From NCBI GenBank assembly GCA_031254095.1, contig JAIRVC010000355.1:1-22853 (forward strand): a stretch of 22,853 bases of DNA, given 5' to 3'. Origin of the DNA: Acidobacteriota bacterium (GTDB lineage: Bacteria; Acidobacteriota; UBA6911). Shown here piece by piece: positions 16,029 to 22,853 of this stretch. The stretch's first letter is position 1, and every line of letters starts with the position of its first letter. Position numbers and translations under genes: made by a program. Below the pieces are notes generated by a model. It ran no database searches. It had not been told where the DNA came from and saw only the letters and a list, made by a program, of their open reading frames with translations.

Positions 16029-16913
16029 TTAACAATTATCTAAATCCAGAGTCTTCAAATAGGCCTTAAAGGCCGTACCCAGTTCTTCATTTTTAAGCGC
16101 GAACTCAACCGTCGCCTGAAGAAAGCCCAGTTTGTCGCCGGCGTCATGACGCTTGCCTTTAAATTTATATGCCAGAATTTTTTCGCGGCTCAAAAGACGG
16201 CGCAGCCCGTCGGTAAGTTGAATTTCTCCGCCGCTTCCTTTGCCGGTTTCCTCCAGCGCCTCGAAAATGCCGGGCGTAAGGATGTACCGGCCGATAATGG
16301 CGAGATTGGACGGAGCGGTTCCTTTCACGGGTTTTTCCACCATATCCTGAACTTCAAAAAGGCGTCCGCCGCCGTCCGGCAGCGGCACTCCCTTAATGAC
16401 GCCGTAACGGCTGGTCTCATCTTCCGGAACTTCCATCAGGGCGACGACGCTCGACTGATATTTTTCGTATATGTCCATCATTTGCCGGATACAGGGAATT
16501 TCACCGGTAATTACGTCGTCGCCAAGCAGAACGGCGAAAGGTTCTTTGTTTACAAGGTCGCGCGCCATGGAAACGGCGTGTCCGAGCCCCAGCGCCTCTT
16601 TTTGGCGAATATAGGCAATATGCGCCATTTCCGAAACTATGCGCACTTTGCCGAGCAAATCGGATTTGCCGCGTTCCGCAAGCGTTTTTTCAAGTTCATA
16701 TGAAACGTCGAAATGGTCTTCAATGGCGTTTTTACCGCGGCCGGTAATAATAACCAGTGATTCAATTCCTGAATTAATCGCTTCTTCGATCGCGTATTGA
16801 ATGATCGGTTTATCGACCAGAGGCAGCATTTCCTTGGGCTGCGCTTTTGTAGCCGGTAAAAACCGCGTACCCAGCCCGGCGGCGGGAAAAATCGCGCGTC
16901 GTATTTTTGCCAT
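16029..16913 (-). CDS. galU: UTP-glucose-1-phosphate uridylyltransferase
   Basis: A 294-residue nucleotidyltransferase making UDP-glucose for glycans and envelope polysaccharides. It shows the N-terminal signature FPAAGLGTRFLPATKAQPKEMLPLVDKPIIQYAIEEA, GLGHAVSMARDLV, AVLLGDDVI, and MVEKPVKGTAPSNLAIIGRYI. The ATG at 16913 (MAKIRR) was chosen over a longer frame to 17006 because GGAAGGGA lies upstream at a suitable distance. It is the first gene of galU-purD and is divergent from serS. Confidence 0.95.
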   Translation of the reverse strand: MAKIRRAIFPAAGLGTRFLPATKAQPKEMLPLVDKPIIQYAIEEAINSGIESLVIITGRGKNAIEDHFDVSYELEKTLAERGKSDLLGKVRIVSEMAHIAYIRQKEALGLGHAVSMARDLVNKEPFAVLLGDDVITGEIPCIRQMMDIYEKYQSSVVALMEVPEDETSRYGVIKGVPLPDGGGRLFEVQDMVEKPVKGTAPSNLAIIGRYILTPGIFEALEETGKGSGGEIQLTDGLRRLLSREKILAYKFKGKRHDAGDKLGFLQATVEFALKNEELGTAFKAYLKTLDLDNC

Positions 16914-17064
16914 ACGTAATCCCTTCCGTTGAATTTGAAAAATGATAGAATTTCTAGCTATCCGGAAATTGATTGAAACAGGGGTATGACGTAAAGTCAA
17001 TGGCATAACTGGACGGATATACGGAGTTATAGGCGGCGGAACGGGAGATTAGCGGAGAATTATT

Positions 17065-18333
17065 ATGCTGGATAAGAATTTTGTTCGGGAAAAGCTGGAT
17101 TTTGTGCGGGAGAGGCTTTCCGCCAGGGGCGGGCAATACCCTCTGGACGAACTCATGGCCGCAGACGACGAACGCAAAAACATTCTTCTCCGCCTGGAAG
17201 AACTGCGTTATCGACGCAATGAAGCTTCGGAAGCCATAGGAAAACTGAAAAAGGCGGGCGAAGACACGTATTTTCAGCAGGTTCGCGTTAAAGAGATTTC
17301 CGGCGAAATCAAATCGCTGGAAGAGGAGGTGCGCGAAGTGGAAAATCGCCTGGACGCCTTCATGCACAGCATTCCGAATCTGCCCCACGCTTCAGTTCCC
17401 ATTGGCGCGGATGAAACGGGAAACGTCGAGGTGCGCCGCGGCGGGACGCCGCCGTCGTTCGATTTTAAGCCGCTTGATCACGTCGATGTGGCTACAAAAC
17501 TGGGCGTGCTTGACATGGATCGGGCCGCAAAAATCGCCGGAGCGCGTTTTCCGCTCCTTCGCGGCGTCGGGGCGTTTATGGAAAGAGCCCTGATAAATTT
17601 TATGCTCGACCTGCATACCAAAGAACATGGCTACCAGGAAGTGACGCCGCCCTTCATGGCGAATTCCACAAGCCTTTTCGGTACGGGGAACCTTCCGAAA
17701 TTCGCCCATGATCTATTTAAAATCGAAGGGACCGATTATTACCTGATTCCGACCGCTGAAGTGCCCGTAACAAATATCTTTCGGGACGAAGTGCTGGATT
17801 TTGCCGATCTGCCGAAAAAATTTGTCGCCTACACTCCATGTTTCCGGAGCGAAGCCGGATCATACGGCAAGGACGTGCGCGGTCTTATACGGCAGCATCA
17901 GTTTAATAAGGTCGAGCTGGTAAAATTCGCCGACCAGGACAAATCGTATGAAGAACTGGAAGCCTTGACGCGTGACGCGGAAGAGGTATTGCGGAGACTG
18001 GGCCTCCATTATCGCGTCATAGCGCTTTCCACCGGCGACATGGGCTTTTCAAGCGCGAAAACCTACGACCTGGAAGTCTGGTTGCCGAGCCAGGAAAAGT
18101 TCAGGGAAATCTCCTCGTGCAGCAATTTTGAGGCATTCCAGGCGCGCCGCGCCAACATCCGCTACAAAGCCGAAGACGGCAAACGCCGTTATGTTCACAC
18201 GCTGAACGGTTCCGGTCTTGCCATAGGCCGCACATGGCTGGCAATCATTGAGAACTACCAGCAGGCGGACGGCTCCGTAGTCGTACCCAAGGCGCTGCGT
18301 CCCTATATGGGCGGGCTCGACGTCATAAAATAA
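17065..18333 (+). CDS. serS: seryl-tRNA synthetase
   Basis: A 422-residue class II synthetase, which also charges tRNA-Sec in selenocysteine users. The N-terminal coiled-coil arm spans about residues 1-110. Class II motif 2 reads [21 protein letters not shown], and motif 3 reads [19 protein letters not shown], with the serine site around [23 protein letters not shown] precedes the ATG at 17065 by a normal spacing. It stands alone. No T-box leader was seen in the 150 bp before it. Its stop is immediately followed by a palindromic element. Confidence 0.97.
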   Translation: MLDKNFVREKLDFVRERLSARGGQYPLDELMAADDERKNILLRLEELRYRRNEASEAIGKLKKAGEDTYFQQVRVKEISGEIKSLEEEVREVENRLDAFMHSIPNLPHASVPIGADETGNVEVRRGGTPPSFDFKPLDHVDVATKLGVLDMDRAAKIAGARFPLLRGVGAFMERALINFMLDLHTKEHGYQEVTPPFMANSTSLFGTGNLPKFAHDLFKIEGTDYYLIPTAEVPVTNIFRDEVLDFADLPKKFVAYTPCFRSEAGSYGKDVRGLIRQHQFNKVELVKFADQDKSYEELEALTRDAEEVLRRLGLHYRVIALSTGDMGFSSAKTYDLEVWLPSQEKFREISSCSNFEAFQARRANIRYKAEDGKRRYVHTLNGSGLAIGRTWLAIIENYQQADGSVVVPKALRPYMGGLDVIK

Positions 18334-18456
18334 GGGAACCTCAAAAACTCTAAAATCAAGGCTTGCGGCCGGGACAAAAGCGGAGTTTACATTTGAGGTA
18401 AATGAGTAGTTTGGATCGGCCGCGTAACGCAGAGCTTGAGGTTTTTAGAGGTTCTC
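18334..18456. mobile_element. MITE-like palindromic element
   Basis: About 123 bp bounded by GGGAACCTC and GAGGTTCTC, near-perfect inverted ends. The match continues inward imperfectly (AAAAACTCTAAAATC against GAGGTTTTTAGAG, and TTGCGGCCG against CGGCCGCGTAACG), and the centre holds TTTAC-ATTTGAG-GTAAA. It has no coding capacity. It begins at the base after the serS stop and could fold as a long hairpin and terminate serS. The sequence is reminiscent of short palindromic repeats scattered in other bacterial genomes, but copy number cannot be assessed here. Confidence 0.6.
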
Positions 18457-18466
18457 TTCAGGAAAT

Positions 18467-18495
18467 TTGACAGCGGATATATAGTACTGTAAGGT
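18467..18495 (+). promoter_or_regulatory. promoter of tRNA-Arg
   Basis: A perfect -35 TTGACA (18467-18472), a 17-nt spacer, and -10 TAAGGT (18490-18495). The -10 ends 14 bases before the mature tRNA 5' end, giving a short precursor leader. Confidence 0.7.
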
Positions 18496-18509
18496 TCCGT
18501 ACCAGGCGT

Positions 18510-18586
18510 GCACCCGTAGCTCAGTTGGATAGAGCGTCGGACTTCGAATCCGCAGGCCGCAGGTTCAAGTCCTGCCGGGTGCGCCA
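18510..18586 (+). tRNA. tRNA-Arg(TCG)
   Basis: A 77-nt cloverleaf. The acceptor stem is GCACCCG paired with CGGGTGC, with discriminator G and an encoded CCA. The D arm is GCTC-AGTTGGATA-GAGC. The anticodon loop is CTTCGAA, giving anticodon TCG that reads CGA arginine codons. The T arm is GCAGG-TTCAAGT-CCTGC. The outermost anticodon-stem pair is T-C and unpaired, otherwise stems are complete. It is a single tRNA with its own promoter and terminator. Confidence 0.95.
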
Positions 18587-18589
18587 CCT

Positions 18590-18618
18590 GATTTGTTTAT
18601 GCAAACAATCTATTTTTT
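18590..18618 (+). terminator. intrinsic terminator after tRNA-Arg
   Basis: GATTTGTTT-ATGC-AAACAATC forms an imperfect stem and is followed by TATTTTTT, four bases after the tRNA CCA end. Confidence 0.7.
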
Positions 18619-18644
18619 AGTCAGAGACAAACGGTGGCCGGGAT

Positions 18645-18839
18645 TTATTTCTTTTCGTCTTCCGGCTTCGCTTTATCGGAATCCGCGGAGATTTCCTTAA
18701 TCGAAGACTTGAAGTTGCGAATACCTTCGCCCAAGCCCTTGCCCAGTTGAGGGATTTTGTTTACCCCAAAAATCAAAACCACGATTGCCAGTATGACAAT
18801 AAGTTCCGTTGTTCCGATGGGTCCAAATAAAGCCAACAT
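18645..18839 (-). CDS. tatA: twin-arginine translocase subunit TatA/TatE
   Basis: A 64-residue protein with an N-terminal membrane helix ([26 protein letters not shown]) followed by the amphipathic helix [15 protein letters not shown] and a charged tail [12 protein letters not shown]. TatA forms the pore for folded proteins with an RR signal. The FG hinge motif is present ([11 protein letters not shown]). AAGGAG precedes the ATG. It carries its own promoter-like sequence and is not joined to tatC here. The DUF362 protein at 81-1211 may be a substrate. Confidence 0.92.
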   Translation of the reverse strand: MLALFGPIGTTELIVILAIVVLIFGVNKIPQLGKGLGEGIRNFKSSIKEISADSDKAKPEDEKK

Positions 18840-18867
18840 AATGTTTTCTCCTTAGAAAGCAACCTAA

Positions 18868-18897
18868 AGCCTACTTGATAGGCAATGCGCTTGTCAA
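18868..18897 (-). promoter_or_regulatory. possible tatA promoter
   Basis: Minus strand TTGACA (plus 18892-18897), an 18-nt spacer, then TAGGCT (plus 18868-18873). The -35 is perfect and the -10 weak. It lies in the 88-bp gap between selB and tatA. Confidence 0.45.
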
Positions 18898-18927
18898 TTA
18901 CACGTTTAAGCGCTTCCCTTGCTCGTG

Positions 18928-20826
18928 TTATAAAATGACGCGGTCGGCGCCGAGACGGCGTGTGAATTTTTCGCGATCAAGGAATTCCAGAAGCGGAATG
19001 GCGTGTTTGCGCGTAACTCCGAAAATATCCTTGAAATCGGGAACGCCGAGTTTTGCCCCCGGCGGAAATTTCTCTTTTATCCGCCGCTTGATTTCCTCCA
19101 GCGTCGTCCGGTGGTAAACAAGATCCTCCGCGATTTTCACAAGCTGTCTTTCCTTGATCATCCAGAAGAAGATGCGTTTGGTTTCCTCCGGATCGGCGTC
19201 GAGATCATCCTGCAATTCCGCGAGCGCGGGAGGTTGAGCACCCGCTTTTAAGAGCGCCGCCTCAATCATTTCCCGCACTTTCTCGCTTTCAGCGGAAAGC
19301 CGCACCTCGCGTCCGTAAAGGGAAACGGCTTCGCCGAGGAACATGATCCGGTGTTCTTCCGCCAGACCGTCAAGGCAATGTCGAAAAACCTCCAGGGGCA
19401 GGTTGTCGTAAAAACGCTTGCGCAGCTCTTCTTTAGACAGCCCCTTCTGGATCGGGTTCTCCTTGTGAAACGCCGTTATCAGCGCCAGTGTCGATTTTTT
19501 AAGCGACTCGACGACGGACGGCGAAACCAGAACAGGAGATGACGCTGGAAGCATCACAATTTTTTTCGCGTCAGACAGTTCCTTGCAGACGCGCGTAAGC
19601 TCGGCAACCGGAAGCCCCAGCAGTGAATTCAGCTCTTTCAGGTCGATGGCGCGTTTGGCGTCAACGGCAAGCAAAACGGGGATTTTTTCCTTTATGTCGT
19701 CCCCGTCGAGTTTACGTAAAGCTTCGATCGCCTTATGATCGGTCGATTTATGCTTTGAAGGATTCGGATGAAGAATCAGACCGCCGCCGATAGTGATTGT
19801 CGGCGAGAACCGGCGGATAATAAAAGCGTCGCCGTGCAGACAGAAGACCGGCTCATCCAGCCGGAGTTGAGCGTATGAAGTTTCACCCGGAGCGAGGCTG
19901 TCCTGTCCGATAAGCGCCACGCGGGCAAGTGTTTCTTTTGTTCCCTGGTGAAAGCGGACTTTGACCAGATGTTTCAGGGGTTTTGCGCTGGCCAGCATCG
20001 TAAGGCGAACGTCAAGTATCTGCGTAGCCCTGAATGTGCGCGAAACGGTGACGACCATTCCGCGTTCGACCGCGGCGAGGTCAACCCCTTGCAGGTTTAC
20101 CGCGGTGCGCTGTCCGGATATGGCCCTACCGGTCATTTCCCCGTGTACCTGAACGCCGCGGACTTTGGCCGTCAGCCCGCCCGGAACCAGTTCGACTTCC
20201 TGATCTTTCTGAATCTCGCCGGAGGTCAGCGTTCCCGTCAATACGGTGCCAAAGCCGTGTATGCTGAAAGCGCGGTCAATCGGCAGCCTGAGCAGGCGAT
20301 TCGCCGGACGCTGGCGGACGGCAAGCCCAAGATCGTGAATGGCCGTTTTAAGCCGGTCGATACCCTCGCCGGTTTTTGAGCTGACCGGAAAAATGTCCGC
20401 GTTTTCAAGGAATGAGCCTTTGACGGCGTCCCGAACCTCCTCGATTACGAGTTCAACCATTTCCTCGTCAGCCATGTCTGTTTTTGTGACAACAACGATG
20501 CCGGACGTTACGCCCAGCAACCGGCAGATGTCGAAATGCTCGCGCGTTTGCGGCATGAGCGATTCGTCCGCCGCGACAACGAGCAGCACAAAGTCGATGC
20601 CGCCGACGCCGGCCAGCATGTTTTTCACAAATTTTTCATGACCGGGGACGTCTACAAAACCGATCTGAACGTCGCCCATATCCATATGGGCAAATCCAAG
20701 GTCGATCGTGATGCCTCGCGCCTGTTCTTCTTTAAGGCGGTCTGGATCCGTTCCCGTCAGCGCCCGTATGAGCGAACTTTTTCCGTGATCTATATGTCCG
20801 GCGGTTCCCGCAATAATATGTCGCAT
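18928..20826 (-). CDS. selB: selenocysteine-specific elongation factor SelB
   Basis: A 632-residue GTPase that delivers Sec-tRNA to ribosomes at UGA codons marked by a SECIS element. G1 is GHIDHGKS (10-17), then [18 protein letters not shown] and VVTKTDM. Domains 2 and 3 follow, with the SelB-typical [15 protein letters not shown]. Four winged helices occupy the C-terminal part, ending with [23 protein letters not shown], the typical last wing that binds SECIS RNA. Its start lacks a Shine-Dalgarno and has TATGAT 8 nt upstream. No selA, selC or selD is next to it. Confidence 0.96.
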   Translation of the reverse strand: MRHIIAGTAGHIDHGKSSLIRALTGTDPDRLKEEQARGITIDLGFAHMDMGDVQIGFVDVPGHEKFVKNMLAGVGGIDFVLLVVAADESLMPQTREHFDICRLLGVTSGIVVVTKTDMADEEMVELVIEEVRDAVKGSFLENADIFPVSSKTGEGIDRLKTAIHDLGLAVRQRPANRLLRLPIDRAFSIHGFGTVLTGTLTSGEIQKDQEVELVPGGLTAKVRGVQVHGEMTGRAISGQRTAVNLQGVDLAAVERGMVVTVSRTFRATQILDVRLTMLASAKPLKHLVKVRFHQGTKETLARVALIGQDSLAPGETSYAQLRLDEPVFCLHGDAFIIRRFSPTITIGGGLILHPNPSKHKSTDHKAIEALRKLDGDDIKEKIPVLLAVDAKRAIDLKELNSLLGLPVAELTRVCKELSDAKKIVMLPASSPVLVSPSVVESLKKSTLALITAFHKENPIQKGLSKEELRKRFYDNLPLEVFRHCLDGLAEEHRIMFLGEAVSLYGREVRLSAESEKVREMIEAALLKAGAQPPALAELQDDLDADPEETKRIFFWMIKERQLVKIAEDLVYHRTTLEEIKRRIKEKFPPGAKLGVPDFKDIFGVTRKHAIPLLEFLDREKFTRRLGADRVIL

Positions 20827-20834
20827 AGCTTATT

Positions 20835-20863
20835 ATCATAATCGACAATTAATGTTACGTTAA
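20835..20863 (-). promoter_or_regulatory. selB promoter (putative leaderless)
   Basis: On the minus strand, TTAACG, a 17-nt spacer, and TATGAT, then 8 nt to the selB ATG, so the leader would be one or two bases. The same geometry is seen before mutS2 and the ECF sigma gene. Confidence 0.45.
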
Positions 20864-20911
20864 GCCAATATTGAAAGGAGAATCCCATAGCGCCTGTGAT
20901 GACGCTCTGCA

Positions 20912-21178
20912 TCAATAGCGTTTCGCGGGGTCGTCGTTGCTATTCCTTTTGTTGGATAGAACCTTTGCGAAGTATTCTTTCGATGCCCGCGCCTGGTTTT
21001 TCAGAATTTCAGCAAACAGGTTCTTCCCTATTTCTTTTGAGCTTTTCGATACCCTGGTTCTGCGCACTTCTCCGTCGGAAAACACTTTCCTGTAAAACCT
21101 GTCCGTACCGCTGTTCCCGGGAACGTATTCCCAGCCGTCGTGCAATAAAAATCGCTCGTAGTCTTTCCATGACGGCAT
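20912..21178 (-). CDS. small HicA-like toxin candidate
   Basis: An 88-residue basic protein: MPSWKDYERFLLHDGWEYV, then GTDRFYRKVFSDGEVRRTRV, then a helix KSSKEIGKNLFAEILKNQ. The DGWEYV opening and a short basic strand layout resemble HicA-type mRNA interferases, but the usual catalytic GSH is replaced by GTD, so activity or membership is uncertain. It overlaps the upstream gene by the 4-bp ATGA, which is typical of toxin-antitoxin operons. Toxicity is inferred only from context and size. Confidence 0.55.
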   Translation of the reverse strand: MPSWKDYERFLLHDGWEYVPGNSGTDRFYRKVFSDGEVRRTRVSKSSKEIGKNLFAEILKNQARASKEYFAKVLSNKRNSNDDPAKRY

Positions 21179-21612
21179 CAGACTCTGCCTGCTTCTATGA
21201 TATCGGCGATATTTCCACCGCCGGCGATAATCGACAGGATTCCAACTACCGGCATTATCTGATTCTTTCTATTGGGTGCCGAAGCGTAAAGCTGGAAATT
21301 GTTATGAAAGTCCATACATAGCGCGGTAAGCCCCTCAACGAAGGAGTTGAGCGCTTCCGCTTTTGAATTTCCCCATCCGATGACATCCGGAAATATCACA
21401 TTTTTTGTGAAATACACGCGCCCATCCTCGGTGTCGTCATATCCAAAACGAATCCTGATTTTCCCGAAACCGGCCTGATTTATTATTTCCGTTGGGATGA
21501 CGATAAAAGTTTCTCTTCTTCGGCTGATAAACTCCGGTTTCCTGCCCGCATTGTCCAGAAACTCCGAAAAATTTTCTCTCGCTTCCGATGCGCTTGTCGC
21601 AACGATTGCCAT
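21178..21612 (-). CDS. antitoxin-like protein with Phd/YefM-like N-terminus
   Basis: A 144-residue protein. VATSASEARENFSEFLDNAGRKPEFISRRRETFIVIP resembles the DNA-binding N-terminus of Phd/YefM antitoxins. The remaining part contains VIGWGNSKAEALNSFVEGLTALCMDFHNNFQLY, similar in style to HicB-like domains, then APNRKNQIMPVVGIL and a hydrophobic end. AGGAGG precedes the ATG at 21612; a longer frame to 21684 would start upstream of that ribosome site and within the promoter. It is first in a two-gene operon, stops within the ATGA shared with the downstream gene, and an operator-like dyad overlaps the promoter, fitting autoregulation. Confidence 0.6.
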   Translation of the reverse strand: MAIVATSASEARENFSEFLDNAGRKPEFISRRRETFIVIPTEIINQAGFGKIRIRFGYDDTEDGRVYFTKNVIFPDVIGWGNSKAEALNSFVEGLTALCMDFHNNFQLYASAPNRKNQIMPVVGILSIIAGGGNIADIIEAGRV

Positions 21613-21649
21613 AAACCCGCGCCTCCTTTCTTTAATCAGCGTTTCTTTT

Positions 21650-21669
21650 GTACATTTTGTACGATTATA
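21650..21669 (-). promoter_or_regulatory. promoter and operator-like dyad of the toxin-antitoxin-like operon
   Basis: A perfect -10 TATAAT (plus 21664-21669) with the symmetrical GTAC-ATTTT-GTAC (21650-21662) directly downstream, covering the predicted start site. A repressor binding there would block transcription. The -35 is poor. Confidence 0.55.
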
Positions 21670-21720
21670 CCATATGGAGTTCACGCGCGTCCCGGTGTTT
21701 TCAGGCGTTCGTTCGCAGGG

Positions 21721-22146
21721 TTAACGATTGTGACGTTCGCCGAGGCTTACTATTTTTCCGAAAAGGAACCGGCGGAACTTTTGCGGCACAAATGAAGACA
21801 CGACGGAGGCAACGTCTATCAACCGCCGGAGCGTTGCGGGGCGTCCTCGCCAGTGATCCAGCAGTATTTTTTCGTCAATCTGGTTCAGGACGCCGTCCAC
21901 CAGCAGGAGCAGCACAACGGCGTCGTCGAGCTTGCCGAGGCCGGGTATGAAATCCGGAATTATGTCAAAAGGGGAAACAAGATAAATGCCGAGTCCCAGA
22001 AGCGCCGTGCGGATGCGCAGCGGAACGCGCCGGTCGCCGAGCAGCTTTGGAATCAGCAGGGCGACTCGCGGAAGCGCAAGCAGTGTTTCCTTAACCCAGC
22101 CCGCTTTAATGAAATTCATAAAAAGACCGGCGACTTTTGGAATCAT
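21721..22146 (-). CDS. YkvA family (DUF1232) membrane protein
   Basis: A 141-residue protein containing the family signature YLVSPFDIIPDFIPGLGKLDDAVVLLLLVD around residues 55-85, which forms a membrane-embedded helix pair. The N-terminus is hydrophobic and amphipathic, the C-terminus basic (FVPQKFRRFLFGKIVSLGERH). Function is not known. The ATG overlaps the TGA of the EF-G-like gene in a 4-bp ATGA, so it is translated as part of that operon. Confidence 0.85.
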   Translation of the reverse strand: MIPKVAGLFMNFIKAGWVKETLLALPRVALLIPKLLGDRRVPLRIRTALLGLGIYLVSPFDIIPDFIPGLGKLDDAVVLLLLVDGVLNQIDEKILLDHWRGRPATLRRLIDVASVVSSFVPQKFRRFLFGKIVSLGERHNR

Positions 22147-22853
22147 GATCTTTTTTCCGGCAGATAATCAAAAGTTTCCATGGAAAAACTCCCGCGCCCC
22201 TGCGTCAGCGAACGCATACGGGTTGAATAGCCGAACATCTCCGCCAGCGGCGCGAGCCCGCAAATAACGGCGTCGCCGTTTTTGATATCCGTCGAGCGTA
22301 TCTCAACGCGGCGCGCTCCGAGATCCTTTATCAACGCGCCCAGAAACTCCTCGGGAGCGCGGACTTCAAGGTTCATAACCGGTTCGAGTACAATTGTCCG
22401 GGCCTGCGCAATCGCCTCGCGCAATGCGCGGGAGAGCGTTCCCAGAAGGGGAATCAGTACATCGGGCGGATCATTGTGCCGGAATTCCAGTAAATTCACC
22501 CTTATATCGACGAGAGGATATCCCTGCGCGCCTCCGGCGGAACAGCCATTGATAAGTGCCTCGCGGGCCTCCCTCGCGCCGGCCGTCGTCAGCGTTTTCT
22601 CGACGCGGGAAAGGTCTACTTCCACGGGCTCGGGTAAATGATCGCCCGGCGTGCGCGGACGCGGCAGTACCTCCACCACGGCCATGCCTTTGACTTGCGC
22701 GTCGCCGATGCGTTTTTCGAATTCTCCGCGCCCTGTGCCGCATTCCAGCGGCGCTTCCCGATAAGAAGCTCTCGGCCGCCCGAAACTGGCGGGTATCCTG
22801 AATTCCCTCTCAAGCCGGTTCCGGGTTACTTCAAGATGCAGCTCTCCCATTCC
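22143..22853 (-). CDS. elongation factor G-like GTPase, C-terminal part (partial)
   Basis: The 5' end lies beyond the window; 236 residues are seen. GMGELHLEVTRNRLEREF marks domain III, then GRPRASYREAP begins domain IV, with SAGGAQGYPLVDIRVNL following. Domain V contains EPVMNLEVRAPEEFLGALIKDLGARR and MFGYSTRMRSLTQGRGSFSMETFDY. This is EF-G architecture. Several positions differ from canonical EF-G, and it may be an EF-G2-type or other paralogue rather than the main translocase. It is coupled to the YkvA gene. Confidence 0.88.
   Translation of the reverse strand, partial: GMGELHLEVTRNRLEREFRIPASFGRPRASYREAPLECGTGRGEFEKRIGDAQVKGMAVVEVLPRPRTPGDHLPEPVEVDLSRVEKTLTTAGAREAREALINGCSAGGAQGYPLVDIRVNLLEFRHNDPPDVLIPLLGTLSRALREAIAQARTIVLEPVMNLEVRAPEEFLGALIKDLGARRVEIRSTDIKNGDAVICGLAPLAEMFGYSTRMRSLTQGRGSFSMETFDYLPEKRS

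Noticed and set aside
15369..16043. 224-codon open frame opposite purD
   Set aside because: Shadow of purD; composition mirrors the real gene.
20896..21321. 141-codon plus-strand open frame with AAAGGAG upstream
   Set aside because: It lies antisense to the toxin-antitoxin-like genes, the AAAGGAG is too far from the start, and the translation shows no family features.

Overview
This looks like chromosomal DNA from a GC-moderate bacterium, most probably an Acidobacteriota member. No single gene proves the phylum. The inference rests on family habits: an ECF sigma factor of the TIGR02999 type overlapping a Ser/Thr kinase with a multi-pass membrane tail, a TrbI-like barrel protein, a possible VWFA-related C-terminus at the left edge, and a TonB-receptor C-terminal fragment. 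Most genes are housekeeping.

Layout. Positions 1-4800 hold the end of a plus-strand gene, a DUF362 protein and thiI (divergent), a HAD-like gene scrap, and a minus-strand ECF sigma/kinase pair. The block is flanked by two inverted copies of a 35-bp hairpin-plus-tail repeat. Positions 4785-6050 hold an exported TrbI-like protein and a 600-bp graveyard with a phage-regulator fragment abutting a TonB-receptor end and two strong hairpins. Positions 6050-9406 hold an orphan, divergent molybdenum hydroxylase large subunit and argF. Positions 9486-14724 are a plus-strand run mutS2-xdhC-hemC-hemD, in which hemD is interrupted by one in-frame TAA. Positions 14733-16913 hold galU-purD on the minus strand; serS diverges from it. 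Positions 18334-18644 hold a MITE-like palindromic element, a tRNA-Arg(TCG) with its own promoter, and a terminator. tatA and selB follow on the minus strand, then a toxin-antitoxin-like pair, a YkvA-family gene and the C-terminal part of an EF-G-like GTPase cut by the window end.

How genes relate. XdhC is the maturation factor for molybdenum hydroxylases and may serve the orphan subunit about 3.5 kb away. hemC and hemD catalyse consecutive steps of tetrapyrrole synthesis. TatA could help export the DUF362 protein, whose N-terminus resembles a twin-arginine signal. SelB implies selenocysteine use, but no selA, selC, selD or selenoprotein was recognised here. Several starts (thiI, ECF sigma, mutS2, xdhC, selB) lack a Shine-Dalgarno sequence and have a -10-like hexamer 7-9 nt upstream, which suggests leaderless transcripts. 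I did not find a clear new defence or biosynthetic system. The best leads are the broken hemD, the active-site-altered molybdenum enzyme, the repeat family at gene ends and the toxin-antitoxin-like operon.
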